64,000 nucleotides of DNA from Mariprofundus sp. NF (lineage in GTDB: Bacteria; Pseudomonadota; Zetaproteobacteria; Mariprofundales; Mariprofundaceae), in NCBI RefSeq assembly GCF_013387455.1, contig NZ_VWNC01000001.1, forward strand, positions 62,001 through 126,000. The letters run 5' to 3'. A program made the position numbers and the translations under genes. This document shows, in pieces, positions 1-8,039 of this stretch; the first letter of the stretch is position 1, and each line of letters begins with the position of its first letter. The notes under the pieces are model-generated. The model did not search any database, was not told where the DNA came from, and saw only the letters and a list, made by a program, of their open reading frames with translations.

Positions 1-426
1 ACCGGTGAGGATCATATGCATCCACTTCGGTTTTTCTTCGCGGATGAAGGTGGCAATCTCCTCACCGGATATCCAGCCGTAACCGCTGCAGTAGTTAATC
101 TCATCAAAGAGCACCAGATCGAACTCTTCAGAGCGCACTTTGGCTTTGCAGAGATCCCAGATTTCACGGCTGGTTTTGATATCCTGCTCCGGGTTTTTCG
201 TGTCCCAGGTAAAACCGTCACCGAGTGCATGCCACTCGATATTATCAAACTGTTTAGCGGCCCGCTCTTCGCCGGTTTTCCATTTGCCTTTGATGAACTG
301 GATCACGCACACCTTCATGCCCCAGCCCGCTGCACGGAAGGCAACACCGAAAGCCGAAGAACTTTTACCTTTTCCGTCGCCGGTATGTACCAGTACAACG
401 CCCTGTCGTTTGTCACGTGACTTCAT
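1..426 (-). CDS. cobO: Cob(I)yrinic acid a,c-diamide adenosyltransferase (partial)
   Basis: ATP:corrinoid adenosyltransferase of the CobO/BtuR/CobA type, which adds the adenosyl group to reduced corrinoids in the cytoplasm. The frame is open from the start at 426 to the window edge, giving 142 residues; the 3' end lies outside. Residues 16-23 read GDGKGKSS, the modified P-loop of this family, near the N-terminus as expected, and FDEINY follows around residue 112. Its start overlaps the btuD stop by four bases (ATGA), so it is translationally coupled as a distal gene of the riboswitch-led B12 operon. The usual family length is about 180-200 residues, so roughly a quarter is missing only because of the window edge. 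Confidence 0.93.
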   Translation of the reverse strand, partial: MKSRDKRQGVVLVHTGDGKGKSSSAFGVAFRAAGWGMKVCVIQFIKGKWKTGEERAAKQFDNIEWHALGDGFTWDTKNPEQDIKTSREIWDLCKAKVRSEEFDLVLFDEINYCSGYGWISGEEIATFIREEKPKWMHMILTG

Positions 427-1157
427 TTCATAACTCCGTAATCAGGAACCAGAACAGTTCCCTGTGTGATGACTGGTGCATCAAATAGTTTTGTTAATCG
501 CTCACTTGCAAAAAGCTGTTTCGCCTCACCATATTCAGCACCGCCTCTGCCATCAATGAGTATAAGATGATCAGCCACAGCCATCGCCTGCTGCAGGTCG
601 TGCAGCACGGTGATGATGCCACGGCCCTGTTTACGCTCCTCTTTCATCATATTGATAAAGTGAATCTGATGTTTGAGATCGAGATGCGCGGTTGGTTCAT
701 CCAGCAGCCAGATGGGCGTTTGACGCAGCATCAATGCAGCCAGTTCGGTGCGCTGACGTTCACCACTGGAGAGTTGGCCCAGTGGCCTATGCAGCAACGA
801 ACCTATATCCATGCGTGTGGCGGTAGCCTCAACAGCGTCGATCTCTTCACCGGCAGCAAGTTCAAGGCGCTGTTTTACAGTCAGGCCAAACTCGGTAGGA
901 GGAAGCTCCCCCTGCCAGGCGATCAGGCGGGTTAGTTCATTGCGGCTGTAGCCGGTAAGAGCCTTGCCATGCAGTTCCAGACCACCTGATGCAGGAATCA
1001 GTCCAGCCAGCGCAAGCAGCAGGCTCGATTTACCTGCCCCGTTGGGGCCGAGAATCACCACCACCTCACCGGCATGGATTTCACAGTTTAAGTCTGAAAG
1101 AAGGGTGGATTCACCGCGTTTAACCATGAGATTCGATAGCTTCATTAGACTACTCAT
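423..1157 (-). CDS. btuD: Cobalamin ABC transporter ATPase
   Basis: ATP-binding subunit of a vitamin B12 or corrinoid importer. At 244 residues it has Walker A GPNGAGKSS at 37-45, signature LSSGERQR from 129, Walker B WLLDEPT near 150-156 and the switch histidine near 186 (VLHD). It is of the FecE/BtuD/FepC type. It overlaps the permease gene upstream (ATGA at 1154-1157) and cobO downstream (ATGA at 423-426). Its place between btuC and cobO in a cobalamin operon makes B12 the likely substrate rather than iron-siderophore; the sequence alone would not separate these. Confidence 0.93.
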   Translation of the reverse strand: MSSLMKLSNLMVKRGESTLLSDLNCEIHAGEVVVILGPNGAGKSSLLLALAGLIPASGGLELHGKALTGYSRNELTRLIAWQGELPPTEFGLTVKQRLELAAGEEIDAVEATATRMDIGSLLHRPLGQLSSGERQRTELAALMLRQTPIWLLDEPTAHLDLKHQIHFINMMKEERKQGRGIITVLHDLQQAMAVADHLILIDGRGGAEYGEAKQLFASERLTKLFDAPVITQGTVLVPDYGVMK

Positions 1158-2086
1158 CTCGAACGTCTCAGCAGCAGAAAGAGGAATACAGGCACACCGA
1201 TAATAGCGGTGAGAATACCGACCGGCAGTTCAGCCGGGGCAATGATGGTGCGGGCAGCCGAATCGGCCAGAACCAGCAGCAGGCCGCCACCGATGGCGGA
1301 GGCGGGCAGTACCGCGCTGTGCAGTGAGCCGAACAGCAGGCGCATAAGATGCGGAATCACCAAGCCGACGAAACCGATGGTTCCGGCAGCAGTCACTGCC
1401 AGTGCAGTAACGGCTGAAGCGAGCAGTAGCAGGCGCTGACGCAGCTTTTTGACATCCACACCCAACGCTTCGGCATGACGTTCGCCGAGCAGCAGTCTGT
1501 CCAGTGAGCCGGAGAGCATCACGCCGCAAGCCAGTGCAATAGTCCATGCAATCAGCAGCAGTGGAATGGGCAGATCGGAGTGGGAGAGATCACCCATCAT
1601 CCAGGAGAAGGCGCGGAACAAACCCTGCTCAGGTAGTAGAGCCAGCAGTAGTGCCAGTACAGCAGACCAGAAGGCTGCCAGTACCACACCGGCCAGCAGC
1701 ATGCGGTTAGCTCCCAGATGGGAGAAGAACATCACCGCCACAATACCGATCCAGGCACCGATAAATGCACCTGCGCTCATCACCCATGCCGATTCGGGCA
1801 TAAACATCAGTCCGGTAACCGCACCGGCAGAAGCAGAGCCTGCTACACCCAGCACATAGGGTTCAGCCAGTGGGTTGCCGAGCAAAACCTGAAACCATGC
1901 ACCGGCCAGTGCCAGCAGGCCTCCGACAGCAAAGGCGGTGAGCAGACGCGGAAAACGCAGATCCCAGAGAATGGTCTGCTCAAGTGGACTGCTGCCAGCA
2001 AACGGGTTGATCCACTGCTCGCCAGTTGCCAACCCCAGCAGCAGACAGATGCCCACTGCAATGATGAGTGCTGACCAGCGCAGCAT
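1154..2086 (-). CDS. btuC: Cobalamin ABC transporter permease (FecCD family)
   Basis: Inner-membrane permease of the BtuC/FecCD family, 310 residues from the ATG at 2086. It is highly hydrophobic with about nine or ten membrane segments. Family hallmarks include LGNPLAEPYVLGV in the first third and GTIGFVGLVIPHLMRLLFG in the last third. The frame can be extended to a TTG at 2107, which would overlap cobS by 20 bases. I prefer the ATG because it sits one base after the cobS stop. It pairs with btuD (4-base overlap) and with the periplasmic BtuF encoded upstream in the same operon. Confidence 0.93.
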   Translation of the reverse strand: MLRWSALIIAVGICLLLGLATGEQWINPFAGSSPLEQTILWDLRFPRLLTAFAVGGLLALAGAWFQVLLGNPLAEPYVLGVAGSASAGAVTGLMFMPESAWVMSAGAFIGAWIGIVAVMFFSHLGANRMLLAGVVLAAFWSAVLALLLALLPEQGLFRAFSWMMGDLSHSDLPIPLLLIAWTIALACGVMLSGSLDRLLLGERHAEALGVDVKKLRQRLLLLASAVTALAVTAAGTIGFVGLVIPHLMRLLFGSLHSAVLPASAIGGGLLLVLADSAARTIIAPAELPVGILTAIIGVPVFLFLLLRRSR

Positions 2087-2087
2087 C

Positions 2088-2819
2088 TTAGATGAGTCCA
2101 ATCGCAAGCAGCATCAGGCACTCGCAATATTCGATGCCGGCACCGAGACAGTCGCCGCTCATGCCATTCAGACGCCACTTCAGATAACTGCGCCAGAGCA
2201 GCAGGGCGCCGACGGCAGCAAGAGCAAACATGAAGGAGACAAAAATAAGTGAGAGCAGGAAGAGGGCACCGCCCCAGATCCAGTGGATCTTTGCATCAAC
2301 CTGCCAAACGAACGCTTCGCCACTACCCGCTGCGAGCGGCTCAAGTGTCTGTGACCAGAAGATAGCTCCCAGTCTTGCCCAGGCGGGAATCAGCAGCAGA
2401 ACCCAGAGGTCGATATCGGGTGACTCCACAATCCACGCGACAGTAACCAGCTTGGTGAGAAGAATGGCGACGATGGCCATCACACCGAAGGCGCCGGTGT
2501 GCGGATCTTTCATCACCGCAAGCAGGCGCTCAGGATCACGATGGGATGCACCGAGTCCATCAGCCAGATCAGCAGCACCATCAAGATGCAGGCCACCGCT
2601 AATGCCCAGCCAGAGTAGCACAACCAGTAGCGCCGCTATCCATGGGCTGGCAGTGATACCTAGCAGTGCAACGAGAATCAGCAGCAGGCCGATGGCGAGG
2701 CCGACCAGCGGAAACCAGATGGCAGAGCTAGAGAGCTCCTCCTGCTTAAAGTCGGCAAGCGCAGGCATGGGAATACGTGTGAGAAAACCGAAAGCGAGAA
2801 TCAGGCCGCGCGGCATCAT
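2088..2819 (-). CDS. cobS: Adenosylcobinamide-GDP ribazoletransferase
   Basis: Cobalamin synthase, an integral membrane enzyme joining adenosylcobinamide-GDP to alpha-ribazole (or its 5'-phosphate), the last joining step in B12 assembly. The 243-residue protein has the family motif HLDGAADLADGLGA at about 78-91 followed by MKDPHTGAFGV, and several hydrophobic helices before and after. Length matches the family (about 245-260). Its ATGATG start overlaps the cobC stop by four bases. CobT makes its co-substrate, CobU the GDP-activated corrinoid and CobC the dephosphorylation, all encoded next to it. Confidence 0.95.
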   Translation of the reverse strand: MMPRGLILAFGFLTRIPMPALADFKQEELSSSAIWFPLVGLAIGLLLILVALLGITASPWIAALLVVLLWLGISGGLHLDGAADLADGLGASHRDPERLLAVMKDPHTGAFGVMAIVAILLTKLVTVAWIVESPDIDLWVLLLIPAWARLGAIFWSQTLEPLAAGSGEAFVWQVDAKIHWIWGGALFLLSLIFVSFMFALAAVGALLLWRSYLKWRLNGMSGDCLGAGIEYCECLMLLAIGLI

Positions 2820-3421
2820 GATTGAACCTCACGATTGATAAACAGCAGGCGTGGCTGATGGCCTTCAAACAGGGAGATCTGACTGCATGAAGCGTAGGGG
2901 AGATGCAGTCGCCAGAGGGCACTCATCGGCATATTCAGGGTGTGGGCGAGTAGTACCCGGATCACACCACCGTGGGCAACAAGCAGACGATTTTGACCGA
3001 CATCGCGATTGACCCACTCTTGCCAGCAGTTGATAACACGCTGACTGAAAGCATCAAAGGCTTCGCCGTTGGGCGGCTGAATGGCTACAGGTGATTCCCA
3101 GAACTGCTGCAGTACCTCTCTGTCAGAGCCACTGATCTCGTCAAAGCTGCGGTTCTCCCAATCACCGAAATCCATCTCGGCCATCGCATCAAGCGTGATC
3201 AGCTCGGCCTTCGACTGCTCACTGAGCTCGCGGGCAAACAGTTTGCAACGCTGCAGTGGTGAGGTGGCGATATGATCAAGGCCATCAAACCCGGTTGCAG
3301 CCGCACGCATCTGGCTCCAGCCGAGCTCGGATAGTGGAATATCTGTGCTGCCACGGAAGGCCCAGCCCTCGGCCTCCACTTCGCCGTGGCGAAGCAGCGT
3401 GATGATGGTTGGTTCACTCAT
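2816..3421 (-). CDS. cobC: Alpha-ribazole phosphatase-like histidine phosphatase
   Basis: Histidine phosphatase of the phosphoglycerate mutase fold, 201 residues. The RHG catalytic triplet is at 11-13, EMDFGDWE near 82-89 supplies the acidic region, and the second histidine is at 150 in AHGG. In this context it should remove the 5'-phosphate from alpha-ribazole phosphate or adenosylcobalamin phosphate. The fold is shared with many phosphatases, so the specific role rests on its place between cobT (8-base overlap) and cobS (4-base overlap). Confidence 0.88.
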   Translation of the reverse strand: MSEPTIITLLRHGEVEAEGWAFRGSTDIPLSELGWSQMRAAATGFDGLDHIATSPLQRCKLFARELSEQSKAELITLDAMAEMDFGDWENRSFDEISGSDREVLQQFWESPVAIQPPNGEAFDAFSQRVINCWQEWVNRDVGQNRLLVAHGGVIRVLLAHTLNMPMSALWRLHLPYASCSQISLFEGHQPRLLFINREVQS

Positions 3422-4442
3422 CTTTGTCGGTTACACCGGCACTGGCGAAGGTGGCCATCTCATTGTGCAGGGCAATGGCAGACTGCAAGAGCGGCACAAT
3501 CAGCGCTGCACCTGAACCTTCACCAAGGCGCATCTCAAAATTGATCAGCGCATCAAGGCGAAGTGCCTTAAGTGCCAGAGCATGGCCATTTTCATGTGAT
3601 ATGTGGCTGGCCAGCATCCAGTTGATCACTTCCGGTTCAACAATCCGGGCTGCAAGTGCAGCAGCGGATGCGATAAAGCCATCAATGACCACCGGTACGC
3701 CGGACTCTGCTGCCTGCAGATAAAAACCGGCCATGGCGGCAATTTCCACGCCACCAACCTGCTGCAGCAACTGATCATCTGCATAGCCGGAGATACGTGT
3801 CAGGGCTGCTTTGACGACATCCACCTTAAGGTTGCGCCCATTCTCATCAACGCCGGTACCGAAACCGACTACAGCTTCAGGTGCTGCACCGGTCTCTCTA
3901 CAGATCAAACATGCAGAGGCGGTGGTGTTGCCTATGCCCATATCTCCGGCAATCAGCAGGTTGGCACCAGCCTCAATAGCCGCTTTTGCTTCTGCTCTGC
4001 CGACAGCTATGGCGGCAGCACATTCTGTCGCACTCATTGCCGCTTCACGCAGCAGATTGGCTGTGCCGGGTTTTACCTTTTTATGGCTGACTCCATCAAA
4101 TTCTGAGAGGTCGGAAATAACACCGACATCAACGATGGAGAGTGTGGCGCCGCACTGTTTTGCCAGCACATTAATAGCAGCACCACCGCGAGCGAAATTC
4201 TTCACCATCTCACCGGTCACCACAGAGGGATAGGCGGAAATACCCTCTTCGCAGACGCCATGATCCGCAGCAAACACAGCAATATGTGGCTGCAAAGCAT
4301 CGGGCAAAACCTTGCCCTGGCGGGCGGCGAACCAGCAGGCGATATCTTCAAGGCGTCCGAGTGCACCGCGTGGTTTGGTCAGACTCTCCTGATGGGCTCG
4401 CGCCTGTTGTTCAATCTCGATATTGATGGCTGCTACACTCAC
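3414..4442 (-). CDS. cobT: Nicotinate-nucleotide-dimethylbenzimidazole phosphoribosyltransferase
   Basis: Transfers phosphoribose from nicotinate mononucleotide to the lower-ligand base, forming alpha-ribazole phosphate. At 342 residues it is of normal length. Recognisable blocks are LTKPRGALGRLE near 20-32, FAADHGV near 53-59, GDMGIGNTTASA in the middle, and RLGEGSGAAL near 305-314, whose glutamate (E308) corresponds to the catalytic base of CobT. It overlaps cobU upstream by four bases and cobC downstream by eight. No lower-ligand synthesis genes such as bluB are visible in the window. Confidence 0.96.
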   Translation of the reverse strand: MSVAAINIEIEQQARAHQESLTKPRGALGRLEDIACWFAARQGKVLPDALQPHIAVFAADHGVCEEGISAYPSVVTGEMVKNFARGGAAINVLAKQCGATLSIVDVGVISDLSEFDGVSHKKVKPGTANLLREAAMSATECAAAIAVGRAEAKAAIEAGANLLIAGDMGIGNTTASACLICRETGAAPEAVVGFGTGVDENGRNLKVDVVKAALTRISGYADDQLLQQVGGVEIAAMAGFYLQAAESGVPVVIDGFIASAAALAARIVEPEVINWMLASHISHENGHALALKALRLDALINFEMRLGEGSGAALIVPLLQSAIALHNEMATFASAGVTDKDE

Positions 4443-4978
4443 TTCTTATCCCCTTTCAGACTGTTTTGTTTCAAACAGATTGGCAGACCTGCGGCAATAA
4501 ACTCTACGCGATCAGCAAGCGCTGCAATGCGCTGATTCAAACGCCCTTGCGCATCGCGAAACTGGCGCCCCTCGGGAGCCTCAGGAACCACGCCCATGCC
4601 CACTTCATTGGCCACCAGAATCACGTTGCCTGCCAGCTTGGGCAGTAGTTCACAGAGTCGTTCAACTTCCTGCTCAATATCCCTGCCGCCAAAGATCAGG
4701 TTGGATATCCAGAGGGTAAGGCAGTCGATCAGCACGACACTCTCAGGCCCATCCGCTGCTTGCAAAACAGCGGTGAGCTTCAGCTCTTCCTCAATCAGTT
4801 GCCAGTGATCAGCGCGCTCTTGCCGGTGGCGCTCAATGCGCTCCAGCCACTCATGATCATTATCGATTAAAGGAGCTGTGGCGACATAGATTGGGGTTTC
4901 GCTGAGTTCAGTGGCAATGGCTTCAGCACGGCGGCTTTTGCCACTGCGGGCACCACCGAGAATCAGGGTTACCGGCAT
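4439..4978 (-). CDS. cobU: Adenosylcobinamide kinase / GTP guanylyltransferase
   Basis: Bifunctional CobU/CobP that phosphorylates adenosylcobinamide and transfers GMP to it. It is 179 residues long with a P-loop LGGARSGKS at 7-15 and the guanylylation region ERIERHRQERADHW near 47-60 containing the conserved histidine (H51). VLIDCLTLWISNL follows, then VANEVGMGVVP, all typical of the family. It starts ten bases after the cobQ stop and overlaps cobT. Together with cobQ, cobS, cobT and cobC it makes up the nucleotide-loop module. Confidence 0.95.
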   Translation of the reverse strand: MPVTLILGGARSGKSRRAEAIATELSETPIYVATAPLIDNDHEWLERIERHRQERADHWQLIEEELKLTAVLQAADGPESVVLIDCLTLWISNLIFGGRDIEQEVERLCELLPKLAGNVILVANEVGMGVVPEAPEGRQFRDAQGRLNQRIAALADRVEFIAAGLPICLKQNSLKGDKK

Positions 4979-4988
4979 GATGGTCTCC

Positions 4989-6431
4989 TCATGTTGATCT
5001 CCTTAACAGTGGCTCAAGTAATTCGGGCTTGATCGCCTTCTCCATAGCATCGGCCAGCAGATCAAGCGAGGCAAGTGTGCGTTCTTGCTGATCTCTGCCG
5101 TCACCTGTTGTGTGGCCCATTTCGGCAAGCCACTGTTTACGAAACTCGCCCTGCTCGAAGAGTCCATGCACATATGTGCCCCACACCTGAGCATCTTCAG
5201 AGCAGGCCGCAAAGGGGAAGAGCGTCTCATCAGCATCCGACTCGCCATGGTGGATCTCATAACCGGTGACCCTGAAGTCAGCAAAGCGGGGGGCTGGTTG
5301 ATCCACCTGTTTCAGTGTTTTCGCGGCTCGCATGGTGGTTGAAAGCGGCAGCCATCCCAACCCCTCTGCACTGCCACCCTCAACACCGTCATCTTCAACG
5401 CGCTGCCCAAGCATCTGCATGCCACCACAGATACCGAGCAGTTTGCCGCCATAGCGCAGGTGGCGCTGCAGTGCAGGAACAAAGCCTTGATCTCGCAGCC
5501 ACTCCAGATCCGATGCGACATGTTTGGAGCCGGGCAGGATAATCAGGTCGGCAGGATTTAACTCATCAGGAGAACGGATAAAACGCAGGTGAATCTTCTC
5601 CTCCGAAGCCAGTGGATCGATGTCATCACTATTGGACATTCTGGGATAAGCGATGACGGCAATATGGATGGTGTCAGGAGTAAGGGGTAAGGCGTGAGGA
5701 GATAGCTCCTGCACATGGCGGAAAGGACTATCCTCTTCAGGTAGCTCAAGTGCAAGCCAGGGGATCACACCAGCAACCGGGCGCGCTGTTTTCTGCTCAA
5801 GCCAGATCAGTGCATCATCAAGCAGGGCAAGATTGCCGCGAAAGCGGTTGATCAGCAGCGCTTTGACGCGAGCATTTTCGGTTGCCGACAGGATACCGAG
5901 TGAGCCGGTAAGGGCGGCAAATACGCCACCGCAATCGATATCGCCGACCAGCCATACCGGCACATCAGCCGCCTCGGCAAAACCCATATTGGCAATATCA
6001 CCCTCGCGCAGGTTGGGCTCGGCAGGGGAGCCTGCCCCTTCAATAATTACCACGTCATACTGCTCCTGCAGCTGCGCGAAGGAGTCCAGCACCATCTGCA
6101 TCCAGCCGATACGATCCTCACGGAAACGTTTGGCATGCAGCTCTCCAACCACCTTGCCGCGCACGACCAGCTGTGCTTTCTCATCTGCTTCGGGTTTGAT
6201 CAATACCGGATTCATATGAACGGTAGGTTCGATGCCACAGGCGATGGCCTGCAGTGCCTGTGCGCGGCCGATCTCACCGCCATCAATGGTGACAGCCGCA
6301 TTGTTGCTCATGTTCTGAGGTTTGAACGGGGCGACAGAGACGCCGTTGCGGGCCAACAGTCTGCAGAGACCAGCCACCAGCACCGATTTACCGACACCGG
6401 AAGCTGTGCCCTGAATCATCAATGCGTTCAT
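4989..6431 (-). CDS. cobQ: Cobyric acid synthase
   Basis: Glutamine-dependent amidase of the corrin side chains, 480 residues from the ATG at 6431. The N-terminal synthetase domain opens with the P-loop GTASGVGKS (residues 8-16) and the C-terminal glutaminase domain has the nucleophile in LGICGGMQMLG (Cys335) and a VHGLFE histidine. The open frame runs up to 6485, but those codons come from the repeat element at 6449-6596. The ATG at 6431 has AAAAGG upstream and matches the usual family start. The interdomain linker (residues 244-253, SPHALPLTPD) is encoded by a 7-bp repeat array at 5673-5700 found elsewhere in the window. Confidence 0.95.
   Translation of the reverse strand: MNALMIQGTASGVGKSVLVAGLCRLLARNGVSVAPFKPQNMSNNAAVTIDGGEIGRAQALQAIACGIEPTVHMNPVLIKPEADEKAQLVVRGKVVGELHAKRFREDRIGWMQMVLDSFAQLQEQYDVVIIEGAGSPAEPNLREGDIANMGFAEAADVPVWLVGDIDCGGVFAALTGSLGILSATENARVKALLINRFRGNLALLDDALIWLEQKTARPVAGVIPWLALELPEEDSPFRHVQELSPHALPLTPDTIHIAVIAYPRMSNSDDIDPLASEEKIHLRFIRSPDELNPADLIILPGSKHVASDLEWLRDQGFVPALQRHLRYGGKLLGICGGMQMLGQRVEDDGVEGGSAEGLGWLPLSTTMRAAKTLKQVDQPAPRFADFRVTGYEIHHGESDADETLFPFAACSEDAQVWGTYVHGLFEQGEFRKQWLAEMGHTTGDGRDQQERTLASLDLLADAMEKAIKPELLEPLLRRST
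5673..5700. repeat. 7-bp GTRAGGN repeat array inside cobQ
   Basis: On the plus strand four consecutive 7-bp units follow the pattern GTNAGGN (GTCAGGA, GTAAGGG, GTAAGGC, GTGAGGA). Read on the cobQ strand they encode part of the linker between the synthetase and glutaminase domains. Similar arrays overlap the stop codons of leuC (36,808) and glmM (54,429). That the copies are related is inference from the shared unit and register. Confidence 0.7.
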
Positions 6432-6448
6432 AAACCAACCTTTTGGAA

Positions 6449-6596
6449 CCACGGATGGACGCAGATGAACACAGATGAAAGACAAAGGCTCTCCGGCAGT
6501 TCTGGTTTTGCAGAACTAATAACTTTGCCTGTGGAGCTCGTAGCGATATTACGTATATATCTGTGTTTATCCGTCTTCATCTGCGTCCATCTGTGG
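6449..6596. repeat. Inverted-repeat element between btuF and cobQ
   Basis: The outer 20 bases form a near-perfect inverted repeat: CCACGGATGGACGCAGATGA at 6449-6468 matches the reverse complement of 6577-6596 at 19 of 20 positions. A second block (AACACAGAT) follows in both arms with an 8-base offset. The core has no gene. The right arm encodes the last residues and stop codon of BtuF, and the left arm lies in the frame upstream of cobQ. Its ends resemble those of the elements at 31,690 and 43,142. Confidence 0.75.
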
Positions 6597-7398
6597 CTAA
6601 ATATTTTTGATTCTGAAGTGCGCCCTGCAATGCTTCCAGCCCATCGATCAGGCGCGGGCCGGGGCGGTGCAGTATATCCGGATCAATGGCTACAAAACGG
6701 ACCTTGCCGCCTCCTAACCACTTCTCCCAAAAAATTCTGCGCTCTGCAATGGATCGCTTCTCAATCGGAATAACGATCAACTCAGGTTTGGCTCGGATCA
6801 CTGACTCGATATTTACATGCGCTGTTTCGATATCGATACCGGCAAAGATATTTCTGCCTCCGGCCTCGTGGATCAGATCACTGATAAAACTGGGGCCTCC
6901 GGCAGTCAGTAGCGGGTCATGCCACACCTCATAAAAGACAGCTGTCTCAGAGCGCGGTCTACTGCGCACCTGCTGCAGGCGTTGACGCAGCTGAGCAACC
7001 AGTTTGCCTGCCTCGGCAGTGTGACGGGTCAACTCACCCAGCTTGAGCATGTCGTCAAACATGCTTTCAAAGCTGTCGGGATTGGAGACCACTGTCCGGA
7101 CTCCCATCTTCTCCAGCACCTCGATCCCCACAACATTGCGACTCATCACGATGGCCAGATCAGGTTTCAGGCGCAGTGCAGCCTCAACATTGATGCGCTC
7201 ATAACTGCCGATACGCGGTAGCTGTTTTGCCTCTGCAGGATAGTCGCAGTAGGAGACAGCTCCGACCAGTTGCGCTTGAGCACCAATGGCATAGATCATC
7301 TCACAGGCATGCGGAGTAAGTGCCAGAATGCGTTGCGCCATAGCCGTAGCGGGAAGCAGCAGGGCAGCCAATAGCAGGGGGAAAAGAAGACGTTTCAT
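6577..7398 (-). CDS. btuF: Periplasmic cobalamin-binding protein
   Basis: Substrate-binding protein of the B12 ABC importer, 273 residues, with a signal peptide (Lys-Arg then a leucine/alanine stretch, likely cleaved after ATAMA near residue 21). RILALTPHACEMIYAIGA and LPRIGSYERINVEAALRLKPDLAI are typical BtuF/FhuD-like (helical backbone) features. YEVWHDPLLTAGGPSFISDLI fits the second lobe. The final residues LATDGRR are encoded by the right arm of the repeat at 6449-6596, so the natural C-terminus was probably altered by that insertion. It overlaps the tonB-like gene by four bases. Confidence 0.92.
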   Translation of the reverse strand: MKRLLFPLLLAALLLPATAMAQRILALTPHACEMIYAIGAQAQLVGAVSYCDYPAEAKQLPRIGSYERINVEAALRLKPDLAIVMSRNVVGIEVLEKMGVRTVVSNPDSFESMFDDMLKLGELTRHTAEAGKLVAQLRQRLQQVRSRPRSETAVFYEVWHDPLLTAGGPSFISDLIHEAGGRNIFAGIDIETAHVNIESVIRAKPELIVIPIEKRSIAERRIFWEKWLGGGKVRFVAIDPDILHRPGPRLIDGLEALQGALQNQKYLATDGRR

Positions 7399-8039
7399 TG
7401 CAGTTTAAACTCAACGGGAAGGCGATAGGTGCCATTGGCCAGCGGTAGGTGATCGATGGCCCGGATGCCACGCATGGCAGCACGATCAAGCAGGCTGTGG
7501 CCGGATGAGAGTGAGAGATCCAGCCGTGCCAGTTTCTGCTCATGTACGGCAAGGTTAAACATGGCGTTGCCCTGCCACCCTTTGCGGCGTGCCTTACGGG
7601 GATAACTGATGTGGGAGAGGATCATCTGCTGCACGTCAGACGGCATGCTGGCACCAGTAACGGCATGACTTTCAGGCTCAACTACAACTGTAGTTTTTAC
7701 AACTTCCGGAGACTGTTTCAACGCCTGTGGGGTCGTTTTTTGCGGACGCTCGGGCAGCGGTGATTCGGCCAACTCCTTTATCTCTTTATGCACGATTGGT
7801 GCAACTGCAGGGGTGATCTGTTTTGTCTGCTTTTGAGGTGCAGCTGCTTTTGCCTGCGGTGTTGCGGTCTGCTCGGGACTCTCTGCTTTTTTGACCAGTT
7901 CGACCTGCAGGGTGGCACCCTCGTCAGCTTGAATGTGTAGCGTGTCGTTTTGAGCCAACAGCTGAAAAGCGAGCATATGCAGGCCAGCGGCAGCTACAAA
8001 AGCAGCTGCCAGCCGACCGGATCGATGCAGGTTGATCAG
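7395..8039 (-). CDS. TonB-like energy transducer, non-ATG start likely
   Basis: TonB-family protein: hydrophobic N-terminal anchor, a long Pro/Lys/Gln-rich periplasmic spacer, and a C-terminal TonB domain beginning near ISYPRKARRKGWQG and ending VEFKLQ. It would couple the proton-motive force to the adjacent BtuB. The first ATG in frame (7976, 193 residues) cuts the anchor in half. The open frame continues upstream with LINLHRSGRLAAAFVAAAGLH, completing a membrane helix, to a CTG at 8039 that overlaps the btuB stop as CTGA. I give the longer form (214 residues) as more likely; the exact start is uncertain. Confidence 0.82.
   Translation of the reverse strand: MINLHRSGRLAAAFVAAAGLHMLAFQLLAQNDTLHIQADEGATLQVELVKKAESPEQTATPQAKAAAPQKQTKQITPAVAPIVHKEIKELAESPLPERPQKTTPQALKQSPEVVKTTVVVEPESHAVTGASMPSDVQQMILSHISYPRKARRKGWQGNAMFNLAVHEQKLARLDLSLSSGHSLLDRAAMRGIRAIDHLPLANGTYRLPVEFKLQ

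Noticed and set aside
6432-6485. Longer N-terminus of CobQ
   Set aside because: These 18 codons lie partly in a dispersed repeat, and the ATG at 6431 gives the normal family start with a ribosome site.
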